A stretch of 64,000 nucleotides of DNA from Rotaria macrura. Lineage: Eukaryota; Rotifera; Eurotatoria; Philodinida; Philodinidae. The DNA lies in NCBI GenBank assembly GCA_900239685.1, contig OENT01000736.1, forward strand, positions 1 to 64,000, read 5' to 3'. A program made the translations under genes and the position numbers. Positions 24,901-36,366 of this stretch are shown here, piece after piece. The notes beneath the pieces were generated by a model. The model worked only from the letters and a program-made list of their open reading frames with translations, was not told the origin of the DNA and did no database searches. Each line of letters begins with the position of its first letter. The first letter of the stretch is position 1.

Positions 24901-27900
24901 CATCAGCTGCCCAACGGCGAATTTCGAATTTTCCACTTGTAGTTAAAAATCTAATTAAAAGAAAAGGTATTGATTAGAAACCGTTGCTTTTTGTTTTTGA
25001 ATTCGTTTATATTTACTTGCAACATGCTCGAGCAAGTGTTTGACATGAACCTTCTGTTACAAGATTTGCACCTGAATCTGTACCTTTACTTGATGCCAAT
25101 TTTGATAAGCCCTAAGAAAACCAAACCTATGCATCGAAGACAGTTCTCGTACAGATTTAATTCATACCACAAGTGCAATGACTTTTATCTGTTCGTTTGC
25201 TGATTGATAAAGATCTTTTAAAATTTCAGAACCTAATGATAATATACCAGCTGCTTTATCTTTTTTCGAGGCTGATAAAACAATAGCTTCAACTGCAATA
25301 CGCTATATAGAAATGGAATAATTTAAATAATGAATACTAATCAATACATAATGCATATTACTTCTTGGAGAGGATCACAAGAACCAGCCATTTGTATCAT
25401 AAGATCTACTAAATTTTGACTACCTAAGATAGCATTGCCCGTGTCAAAAGGACCTTGTAGTAGAACAGCCAAAGTAGCTATGGATCGTACACGTGATTGA
25501 ACATCGTCTCTTTCACGTAATGCTCTAAAATAGATATCATAATAAAATTCATCTAGCACCATTAAAAGAAAACTTAACATAGTATCGAAAAAGAAATTCT
25601 AGAAAAGGCATACGAACACAGAAAATAGAGGATTGTTAACTAAAATGATTTCGATTTATTATAACTAGTCGAAAGTAAGATCAATATACAATACGTTTGG
25701 AAACTATTTTGCGAAAGTGATTAGTAAAATGAAGATACAAATTATTCAAATACAATCTAGAATAGTTACCGGAGTATTTAATTCAAAATGGGATGTTTAA
25801 TGGGAATTGAACCTAACAAATATTATTCTTTAATCTTATGCAACCGTATTTTCTACAATGTAGGATGTAGGTTTTTCAATCAAAAAATCATTTTTCATTC
25901 GAGATTATGTGTATGGTTTAGAGTCAAATGAACTCAGAATATCCTAGAGAAAGCTTCGGATGCGTAACTGACTACTTGAGAGAGAGAGAGAGAGCAAGTA
26001 AACTTTTATATTACTAATGACAACAAAAACCTAGCCTTCTCTCAAATAGACAAAAAAACCTATGTTGTCGAATTTCAACCTGACATTTAACAAAGATATT
26101 GTGTGCAACAATTTTAATCGATTAAGAAAGTTGACAGTCTTTGTTTTTGCTTTGATTCGGAAATATAGACATCAAATCTTTGATTTTATATCAGTAAAAT
26201 GAAACTTACTGAAAATATTTCCGACAAATATAAACTATTATTATTTTAAAATTTAGCTTCTTAAAAACAAAATACAATTGTTCATCAATAATCATCTGAC
26301 TATTCGAATCGCTATGATGTAACATAAATTCTATTTTACTCGTGCGAGAAAATTAACAGGTCGTTTTTCGTCAAGTCAACAAAGTTAATTTATTTACTAC
26401 TTAACATTTTTATTCATCTTTAAATTAAAATACACTTACATGATAAACTCCATACATTCATTATTGAAACTTTCACGTTCTTTATCCGAACATAAATCAT
26501 GATAAATTATACTCAAGACGCATGATATATGCATTTTTGTATGTTCAGTCAGTGGATATTGCTTTTTTTCAGTTTCAGGTAGATTGGGTACTGTTGCTGC
26601 TACTCGTAATACTTTCGGCACACCTAATCGAAACAAGAAGAATATGTAATGAAACTCAATTAATAATATCTTATGTAATTATAACCTGATAGAATAAATT
26701 TCGATGTCCAATTACAACCATTTGCTCGATCAACAAATTTCACAACAAGATCGAGACAACAATCACGACCAACACCTGAACATGTCTTATCATCAATGAC
26801 ATCAAGTAGCATACGAAATGTTTCATTAATAAATTCCGTAACGAATGGATCTAGTTATTTTCAAAAGAAAATTATAAATTTTATTTTTGAATTCTACATA
26901 TGATAAGTAATTACCAAAATTATAGGCAACATTCATTTGTTTTCGAACTTTTCGTCGATTTTCAAGATCACATATTGACATGATCATATTATGAACCAAT
27001 ATAGATGCATTTGTTGGTATTTCCTCATCGAACAGTCCCAGACAATGACCAATAATTTTTACACCAAGTTTTTTATAAACTGCTTCAGCCTATAGCAATA
27101 AGCGAAAATTCTCTGACAAAGTTACTTCTAGTGAGAATATGCTCAATATCAACTTTGAGTGAACCAACTTATGTTTTATATCGATGTACTCAATATTTCA
27201 ATTTATAGTGATTGATCGATAGCAGAGAAGTATGTGACTAACTCGTAGTTCAATTATTGATCTTTTAAAAACGGTCAATTTTATTTAGTTGTACTCAATC
27301 TTATTACTTAATTAAATTTTAACAACAAAGTCGAAAGATATGAAAAAAAATCATTACTCGTTTGTATGAATTTTTCGCAATTGCAGACAGTATTCTCACT
27401 GCACCAAGAACGCATTTTCGATCAGTTCGTTGAATAAACTCGGTCAAATGTTTTAGATGACTATCATAGGCAAGTATTGCTTCTGCACCAGCAGTTTCAC
27501 GTGATACAACAACGAGATTATTTATAGCCTAAAATAATGCAATATAAAATAAAACACAATAATGTTGAAACGATTATTTCTCTATGTAAATGTTACCCAT
27601 CAATGAAAAATAATTCGTGCACAAACAACAAATCCATGCAAAACATGCCCAAACAAAAAATAACAATGAATTCAATCAAATGCTATTCTTGTACGTATAT
27701 TATCAAGTCAAAATTGATTCATACAGTTTCTTGTTGATCAGATTTCGAAATTATCGTTTCAAACATTTGTTGAACTTGATTATTTAATTGTGTTTGTTGT
27801 GAAATCTTTTTTTATTAAAAAAATATGAAACGAATAAAATGCGAAGATTATATATATATAGAGAGAGAGAGAAACAATTACTTTGCTTTGTGCACTTTCA

Positions 27901-28645
27901 CGTAATTTTCGTAAAAGATTATATGTTTGTTCATCGGTAACTCCTCCTTTTGATGTAATAGACATTAAACGTTGAGCATCTGATATGGCTTCAGTCAGTT
28001 TCCCTAAACGTTCAAAAGCATTTGCTCGACGAAACAACGACTTCTGATCAGATGGTGTATATTCCAGTGCTAGAATAAATATGAATGAGATGGATGTATA
28101 TTGTTTTCTTTTTTAGTGTAATTCTATTCTGATGAAACTGTATCATAGGATGATGCAATGACTGATAGAAGTCAAACAAAAGTGTTGTGAAAAATATCTT
28201 CATCATCATTGTGTATTTGTCTTTCAGAATACTTGGGTTTCTGATTTGTGATGACTGTCCATGTTTATGAACAAAGACGAAATTATTTTTTGAATCATAT
28301 TCTCAAAAGATTTCACTGAGAAGCAATCTGTCAATAGAGACATGTAAATCGATTTCAGCAAAAATAATTTCAAGTTTTGATTAACTTGACTATGACAAGG
28401 AATTGTATTTTACCTTTTGTAGCATCTTCAATAGCATCATAATATTGACCTAAATTAATATGACATTGCGAACGATTACTATAGCATTTAGTTAGATCAT
28501 TTTTGGTGGGTTCATTTAATTGATTATCGTTGAGAATATTGATTGCCTCTGTATAACGTTCGATGGCATCTTGAAAACGTCCTTGTCTAAAAGCTTGATT
28601 TCCTTGTTCACGAAGTGCTTCTGAATTGAATGATATATCTGTCAT
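21951..28645 (-). CDS. UNC45: UNC45 myosin chaperone (TPR + UCS)
   Basis: A many-exon gene from ATG 28645 to TAA 21951, about 930-950 aa. The N-terminal TPR domain ([49 protein letters not shown]) binds the Hsp90/Hsp70 C-terminus. The central and UCS parts are armadillo-like helices: [45 protein letters not shown] spliced to [12 protein letters not shown], and [37 protein letters not shown]. The C-terminus is acidic ([10 protein letters not shown]). UNC45 folds myosin motor heads with Hsp90 and is needed for myosin assembly in muscle and cytoskeleton. Animals other than vertebrates usually have one UNC45, so this is probably not assignable to A or B. A 0.9-kb intron (23270-24186) carries reading-frame remnants on the other strand. 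The 5' end of the gene is 103 bp from the IGBP1 stop. Confidence 0.92.
23563..24012 (+). pseudogene. Coding-like relic nested in a UNC45 intron
   Basis: On the strand opposite UNC45, inside its 0.9-kb intron, one frame from 23563 is open for 64 codons ([16 protein letters not shown]... [20 protein letters not shown]) and then continues past three stops with protein-like composition. About 130 nt further, a CAG acceptor near 23898 is followed by an open block beginning [14 protein letters not shown] and reaching VVNL at a GTAACT donor near 24012. This looks like two exons of a decayed or nested gene. I do not recognise the family, and an AT-rich chance frame is possible. Confidence 0.25.
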
Positions 28646-28748
28646 ATTTGTTTGATCTGAAAAGAAATAAAAACATCAGATGCGGCTTTAAGACGTTTTG
28701 TTTTGGAAAATAAATAAACATAAAATTTGATAAACATGAAACAATTAA

Positions 28749-30688
28749 TTAACTACGATTGTAACGATTTCCACTGCCACGTGGATTATCATCTTTATAT
28801 TCATCCATAAGACGAACATTTTGACGATGTGTGGGATCATCAATTTCATTAAGATACTCTTCAGACAGTGGAACTGCTTTCGGAGGTGGAGCTAAAGTAA
28901 ACCAACAAACAAGTATAATTAAAAGAAATTGTGAAACAAGAAATATTACCTGGCTGTTGAGCTTGTCTCTTAGCAAGATCATCGTAAAATTCTTCTATAG
29001 TCATTGTTGGCAGACTAAATTATATGGAAGTATGATAATAATATTACTTGAACGATCACATCAAGTCATATCTTTCTCAGATTAAACGCATTATTTCATT
29101 ATGCATGATGAGGTATCTCTTGTAAAGTACGAACAATAAATTCCATGAAAGATGGATAAATACTTCTGTAGTATTATGTATGATGAAATTCTCAGATTTA
29201 CTATTATCTGTCGATGGTATTTGCAAGAATAGATGCCACAACAATAGAGTTGTACGGGTTCTAGTTAATTGTTGGATAAATATATAGGGTGCGCTAGTCA
29301 TCGAATACGAAAGCTGAAGAAAAGAATCTCATCTCTTATGAAAAATTACCAAGTATGGAACAGAAGATTTTATTGAGATCATCGAAGTACGTTTGAAAAA
29401 TTTTTAACACGATGACCTCGTCATACACTAAAGGCATCCATTTGGTACAAAAATTATTGATAGATATTTTCTCAACGATGAATATGTTTATAAACAGACA
29501 TCACACAAAATATTTAGGAAACAAAAAGTAGTAATAAAGGAAATCAATCACTTCTGATTGTTTGTATTCTTTTTGCCTCGCTTCATTGATCCTAGATTGA
29601 TATCAAGTCCATTTCTTATTGTTCATTTTATTTCTGCATGGAAACAAGCGATAAGATCCATTCGTATGAATACTATATCGACAATATTTGGCGTTATACT
29701 TCATCTAGAGATATGTTTTTGTCCTTGTTGAAATGTCTAGATTGAGAATATTGTCCTTTATCGAACAAGGACATAGATAAAACGATCATGAGATAGTCTC
29801 TCAATTGTAAATAACTCATCTCACCTCGGATACCCAGCACCACCAATCGCTTCCTTATACAATCGATCTTTTGCTGTAACTAATGTAAATGGTCCATCTA
29901 CAGGTAATTTATTCGTTGCACCTCCAATACTATTAGTATTTTGTGGCAATGGGTCTTTAGAAAATTGAAGTAATTTGATTTCATCTAAAATAGAAACATA
30001 ATGAAATAGAACAAATCTATGGATATATGAAAAAAATCATCACCTTTCAATTCAATAATATCATCTTCAGCTTGTTTAATCCACCATTTGATTTGCTCAA
30101 TATATAATTGACGTTTTAATTCATCATCAACACGATTAACATCATCCATCATTTCACGTAATTTCAAAATAGATTTTTCAAGTAATTTTTTTTCTTTTAA
30201 TCTACACGAACATATTTGAATATGACTCTTATTTTTTCGGTCTTTATTACTTACTTTTGAATCTTTGTTTGGCGATCTTCAGAAGCGTGTAGACGAAATT
30301 TTTCATTATCATCATCTTTTTCCTTTGGAATATGTCGTACAAGTCCATAGTTTTTACACAACTGTAAATATTTAATAAAATATACTATGGCCAAATGAAT
30401 ATCATCTAGTCGTTGTTCACGATTCGATGAACGATATTCATAAAGCCAACCCATCAAAGCATAAATAATAAAGTATCTTAATTCATTTGTTGATACTTCA
30501 TTAAGTTCTTCGTTATCAGAAAATAAATGTAATTCGTCTAGTTTTTCTTCGGCAAGTTTTAAACGGTTTAATGCACTACTGAATGTTTCATGTTTTTGTT
30601 CGATTTTATTTGATTCAAGTTTTTGTTGAAGATCAAACGCAAAATCAAATAATTCTGCTATTGTTAATTCATTTTCATTCGATGTCAT
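28749..30688 (-). CDS. IGBP1: IGBP1 / TAP42 (alpha4), PP2A-type phosphatase regulator
   Basis: Five exons (30688..30255, 30201..30044, 29984..29825, 29014..28950, 28891..28749) join to exactly 319 aa (human about 339). The N-terminal two thirds is the helical TAP42-like domain that binds PP2A/PP4/PP6 catalytic subunits (LTIAELFDFAFDLQQKLE, RYFIIYALMGWLYEY, LQLCKNYGLVRHIP). The C-terminal part carries MTIEEFYDDLAKRQ and DDPTHRQNVRLMDEYKDDNPRGSGNRYNRS, the family's conserved tail. The protein stabilises free phosphatase catalytic subunits and links them to TOR signalling. The start was placed at ATG 30688; two codons further upstream there is only an in-frame TTG. The long intron (29015-29824) shows nothing of note. 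Upstream neighbour of UNC45 on the same strand. Confidence 0.93.
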
Positions 30689-30817
30689 CTTCAAGAAAAA
30701 GAAAGAAAGTTAAACGTCTCTCACATGTGAAAAACTAACAGATGTTTATTATGATTGAAAACAAAATAATGAAATGAAAAAGTGAAAATTTATTTCTTTG
30801 AAATCATCGAAACTAAA
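30689..30817. promoter_or_regulatory. Divergent promoter gap IGBP1 / small secreted gene
   Basis: Only 129 bp separate the two start codons of head-to-head genes, so a shared bidirectional promoter is likely. No specific motif was assigned. Confidence 0.4.
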
Positions 30818-31150
30818 ATGATTGTAAAATCTTATTATGGTTTTCTTGCTATTATTGTGGTAATATCTTCTAGCTTATCACAAAATATTCAAAATAAAGT
30901 CCCACGGTTAAATCAAATTAACAGTAATAAAAACAACATTCAACCAGTAACAACTCTACCACCCGAGACAGTTCACATCAATGTTGATGAATTTAGTTAT
31001 TCTGCCGAAGAAAAGATAAAATACATTAATGAATGCGTTACAAAGTGCATGGCAAATCGTCGAGAAAGATCCAAGAAACGAAATAGTTTCGATCCTGGTA
31101 GAGATAATTGTATTCAATTAAAGTGTCGAATCTATGAACGACGTCGATAA
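30818..31150 (+). CDS. Small secreted basic protein with four Cys, unknown family
   Basis: A single-exon frame of 110 aa starting at ATG 30818; the frame is open a further 36 bases upstream but without ATG. The first ~23 residues form a clear signal peptide (KSYYGFLAIIVVISSSLSQ). A low-complexity Asn/Thr-rich spacer follows, then an acidic stretch (VDEFSYSAEEKIKYINE), and finally a compact basic Cys motif ECVTKC...DNCIQLKC ending in RIYERRR. Four Cys suggest two disulphides in a short hairpin module. An AATAAA lies 50 bp after the stop (31200), supporting an expressed gene. I do not recognise it. The highly basic C-terminus suggests binding to acidic surfaces or processing at dibasic sites, which is inference only. 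Confidence 0.65.
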   Translation: MIVKSYYGFLAIIVVISSSLSQNIQNKVPRLNQINSNKNNIQPVTTLPPETVHINVDEFSYSAEEKIKYINECVTKCMANRRERSKKRNSFDPGRDNCIQLKCRIYERRR

Positions 31151-31696
31151 TCTACTCATTTTATGGAACGTAAAAATTCATATGCAAACATCTGTCTCCA
31201 ATAAAATATTGACTCATTAATGAAATTCGTCTCATTTTTTTTCTCATAACATTAAAAATTGTTCGAGTCAACGTATTTTCTCTCAAATGGAATAGATCTT
31301 GAGACAAATTATGATGTACATTCTCTTCTCAATGACTCAAATAATTTTCTCAATAGAATACTCTTCAACCAGTGAAACGTATTCATATGTAAAACATAAT
31401 ACTATGCAGAATACTCATACACAGGCTAGCTAAAATAGTTTACGAAAAATCTATAATTCATACAGTTTTAAAACGAACACTAACCTTGAAAGCCTTAAAA
31501 AGATAAAACTGTTAAAATAAAGAATAAGATCATGCCTATGATTCAATATCCTGCATTAGGCATTCACACATACAGGAACATATAAATAAATAAATAAACT
31601 AGAATAGTCGACCAATCAGAAATCGAATCAACAATAGACGCTTTATGGTAAACACATATATATGTCTAACAAATCATTTAATCATTAGTTTTCAAA
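31151..31696. other. Intergenic region upstream of WDR91
   Basis: About 550 bp of AT-rich sequence holding the 3' UTR of the preceding gene (AATAAA at 31200) and the presumed WDR91 promoter. Nothing else was recognised. Confidence 0.5.
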
Positions 31697-34360
31697 ATGG
31701 CTGGTTCATTCTCATTTGTGGATGATCTTATACGTGATTATCTTAATTATCGTGGTTTAACAACTACATTACGAACGTTTGATAATGAAATAACGAAAAT
31801 TCCAATTGGACAATTTCGTGCTGATCGTATAACTGAACAATTGACAATTTACATTCATTCATTCGATATTAATAATTTAATTGATTATTGGACACAAATT
31901 GAGCAACGTCTTCTGTCATCATTAATAATTCGTTCTCAACAGCAAACGAACGCTCTAATAAAAATTCGCACAAATCTATATCGGTGCTATTTAATACATG
32001 CACTTCAATCGTCAAAAATGGATAAAGTTCATGAATTTTTCGATCGTTTATCAAAAATTTTACAGCAATCAAATGAGTGGACGAAAGAATGGTTTGCATT
32101 ACCGTTTATAAAAAATCCAGAAGAAAATCCAGTATTTCAATTATATTTTTCAAAACAATGGAATGATCTGTTCTGGATTTCACTACAGAATTTTCTATCA
32201 ACCGCATTCTATCAGTAGATATTATATTAGTTTTTACTTTGAAAAAAAATTTGATTTGCTTCTATTTTAGTATGATACCGCCAAAGATTTGTGCATTAGA
32301 AGACAATAATTCACAGCAGTATGGAAATTTAATTAGTCAACAGACATCGACTTTGAAATCACTTTTTCCACCTTCAGCTGTAAAGTTTTAGAAAATTTTT
32401 ACAATGAATTAAATTTGCATTCGTTTTATTTTTCTAGCGAATTGATCCATCAATGGCACAATTTGCAGAAGTTCTTGATGAAATTCAAATATCGCCAAGT
32501 ACACCTAGTAATGAACAGCAACGTCAAGGAAATCCAACTATCATATCAAAATTTCGAAGTAGTTTTGCACTCAATTCAAAGCAGTTAGGATCAAGAGGTA
32601 AACTACGAAATCTATTTTATTATTACACGTCTCTACTCATGTTATTATTCAAGGTAAATTACCTTCGTTTTCAACATTAATGAAATCAAATTTTGCTCAA
32701 CCAGCTCAAGAATCTACTACGGGTAATCAAATATTATTATCAACTGATGATACAGCAATGCCGCAAGTACCACCATCATCATTGATCACAACAAGACCAA
32801 AAGCAGCAACAATTGTTCAAGATGATCCTCATGTATGAAAAATCTCTGCTCGTGCATCCACGTACGTGGTTTGATTATCTATTTTTTTCTGTGCTCAAGT
32901 TTTTTTTCTTTTCTATCTTATGCTAATCATAAAAGATTTGACGAAAATGCTTTGAAAAAGTTTTTTTAAGCTTCTTTTTGACGAATTTCTTTAAATAGAT
33001 CGATATTAACGAAGAAAAACTAATTCATTTGGCAGAATTAAGACATCATTTAAGTACAATCATTGATTGTAAATTAAACATGGATGGTACACTCTATTCT
33101 ACACTTGATATTCAAAGTCATGTTAAAAGTAAAAACAAGACGAACGAAAAAGAAACAAAAAACACTGTTCACCATCTGAATTCTTTTTTTTTGTACTAAT
33201 TTAAAGTTTGGTCTGCGACTGAAGATTTCGAAATAGTAACTTCACTAAGTTCACGCTCAGCAACACTTCAATGTCAATCATTCAGTAATCATGAACCTTT
33301 GCTTTATTTGGGCACATCAATATCTACCATTAAAGTTTTACATATAACAGAAAAAAGAATTATAAATGAGGCTATTATTGATAAGGATTATCCGCGAATT
33401 ATATATATTCATCCACATACAACTCAAAGTAAGCATTTCTCATATGTCATGAAGAAAATCATCGAACGACATTTAGCAGTTGTATATCAATGTTATAATT
33501 ATAATTTTAGATCGTCTTTTTGTTTCATTAGCAACTGCAAGTCGTTCAAATACAAATGATAACAGTCGTACACGTTCTGGTCGTGTATCCATTCTTGATG
33601 TGAATACATGGTCTGTCGAACGTCTATTAAACGATAATGATGAATATTTTGTTACATGTATGATTCAACATCCAGAACGACAATTACTTGTTTTGGGTAG
33701 GTAAATTGGAATCTTCTCTTATTCTAGATATTCTTCTTTTTTAAAATTTATTCATACTAAATAAAGTAAAGTTTCGTAGGTTTTAGTGATGGAAAATTAG
33801 CATTATATGATGTTCGTTCAAATACACTTGTTCATCAGAAACAACAGCATTCGCGTCTTATTCAAGATATTCATATTGTTGACGATAATGTTTATTCAAT
33901 TGGAAATGATAATCTAATTATTCAATCAAATCTTTCATCATTCGATCATTTAATACAATCCTATGAGTTGCCTTATTCAGCAGTTGGACCATTGCAAACA
34001 TACAACTCGGCGTCTACAAATGATAATAATGCATCATCATCTTCTCTTTCACGAACACCTGCAATGTTTAATAATAATAGTAATTTTTTTCCCGTTGGTA
34101 ATATTTTTGATATTGATCCATATGATTCCGATCGGTTGATAACATGCAGTCCAACAAATGCCCGTTTCTATCGTTTATCCATTAATGATGAAGATAGTAA
34201 ACTGCAATTTCCAAACATACCAAATTCTCCAACTCAAAGCTCCGAAAAATATTTTCCAACATCCTGTGTACATTGGAACACAGAGCGAGATATATGTATG
34301 ACCGCAAATACGAACGGAGTCGTTCAATTATATCGACGAATCAATAAACCTGATGTGTAA
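31697..34360 (+). CDS. WDR91: WDR91, Rab7 effector of endosome maturation
   Basis: About eight exons starting at ATG 31697. The N-terminus is a LisH-like motif (DDLIRDYLNYRGLTTTLRTFD) followed by a helical block matching WDR91 (FRADRITEQL, EWTKEWFALPFIKNPEENPVFQLYFSKQWND). A Ser/Pro/Gln-rich linker and then a WD40 propeller follow, with repeats such as VKIWSATEDFE, VSILDVNTW, KLALYDVRS and a last blade CVHWNTERDICMTANTNGVVQLYRR. The propeller region has low-complexity insertions (Asn/Ser around 34010-34090). In animals WDR91 pairs with WDR81 to restrain PI3K complex activity and acts with Rab7 in early-to-late endosome conversion. Exon 1 (31697-32215) is the longest. Introns are 50-160 nt, typical of the window. 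WDR81 is not seen in this window. Confidence 0.88.
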
Positions 34361-36366
34361 TTTTTATGTGTGTGTGTGTGTATGTGAGTGTCATAAATTA
34401 TTTTTTATCTTTTTATTATGTCTTATATAGATTCGAAATCTTGATTGATTAAAAAGAACGAGGCCGAAACTATTCAAATGAAATTATATGAATTCATCGT
34501 AAGATATAAATTGAATTGAGAGGCCATATTTATTTTTTTTCTTATATTATAAAAATAAAACTTCAATAAATCATTTTCTATAACTTCACATTCTTCGTTG
34601 TCTATAGCGATCATAAGAAATCATTCGTGGTTATATTTGATTTCATTCATCATAGTTTCGAAACGTACATTCGATAAATCTTTCGTTTTGCAGAGAATAT
34701 TGTTTAAAAAGTCACAAAATTCGAAAATGGATTGATAATTTACGTTAAATTGACAATCAATAATAATTATTCAAAAGAGTCAATGTAAAAGAGTTCTGCA
34801 TACGACATCGTCAATCAAATTTAAATGAAAATAGTAGAAAATATAAATCAATGTAATACTTATTCGCCTTCTTTTACTATGGAATTGTACAGGATTAAGT
34901 CATAGATTCTATGACGATTGGTAATGATGATGGCATCGATTTACAATCTTGTACTAAATGTTTATGGTTTCCCTACACTCTTATTAAAATGGATGTGGGT
35001 GTGAGAGTTAGTAAATTCTGTGATTAATAGATGTTTTTAATTACGAACATGAAAACAATTTTCTTAGAATTCCCAATTTGGCAAGTACTGCGCACACTAG
35101 TAATCCATCAATTTATCCAATGGACGGGCTAGCAAGAATTAGATTCTTTATTTTAAATATTCCTCTTCGATTCTACTTTATATCGAAAAAGCTTTTAATT
35201 TAAAGATAACCCTTGAAATTCTCTACAAATTCGTGTATGTTTGAAAGTATGGAAACATTCAAACATCTAGAGAAAGTTAACCATGCAAATAATTATGGAC
35301 CCAACGAAAATTTATCATGATCCGGGTATAGATTTGAATCTTTCTTCATCCTAGACGAAAACACTTGTAGTCTACGAAATGAGTAGATATTCGTGTCGTA
35401 AACAAAAAATCGTCAGAAATAGCTCGAAAAAATGAGGTAGCATCCACGTCGGAAACGTTCCGAATTTCTCTAATGGTTTCCGACATGATCAGAGGGAAAA
35501 GATAATGGAACCTACAGGACGAGTGTAGATGTCATGTTCTTAGGAATAATAAACTCAACACGTACAGCAATCCTCAGAGTCATACCCTCACGATGACAAG
35601 CCAATATTCATAGACCGTCTTTACGGATGTAATCCATAGGGATATGTGTTCATTAGAATAATAGTAACAACATTATCATAGATCCATGCGAAGTTGTTAT
35701 TTGTATACGAAAACATGTTCGATTAGCAAGTAGTGTAGTGTTCGGTGTATCTAGTGAAAAATTCTAGCAAAGTAAACATTTCTATTATTTGCTTCATATA
35801 ACAAAGTGCTATAGCTATCGCACTGTTCGAAGTATATGATGAATTTCAATATTCTCCTATCGTATATCGTTCAATGTTCGTAAGAAATCTTGTGAAAAAA
35901 AAAAGAAATGGAAATAAAGAAAACTAGACATCGGTTCAAGTTACACTCGATTTTACATCATATGCTCCAATAATGTTGAATTCAACTCACTCATACTTTC
36001 ATACGGGAAAGCCATGCGAAATTTTTAAGTTCGAGCCAGAAATCATACTCATTCATCATTTATCAACTGAAATAGTTTTATTCAAGTTGTGATTGCTGAT
36101 TTATGTTTTATCAATTTCTTTGTGTTGTAGAATAATGAAATCAAATAAGGGGGTCCTGTCTGTCATTTGTCACTATCATCTTTCTGAAAACTTGCGAAAC
36201 TCATACTCTTGTATTTCGTTCTTCTTTGTCTGATGAATAATTTGGTTTTCGTTTTGTTTTATTTTCTCAATGATCGTTTTTGTCAAAATATTACCTTAAC
36301 AATTTTTTATTTACAGTACGATTAAATTATAAAGAGTAGGCGAGATGAAATGCAATCCATTGCAGA
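34361..36366. other. Intergenic region after WDR91
   Basis: Two kb without a supportable gene. It contains a short TG/GTGTGT microsatellite at 34368-34390 and AATAAA-like signals near 34564. A slightly GC-richer part (35420-35620) shows no open frame or repeat that I could define. Confidence 0.5.
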
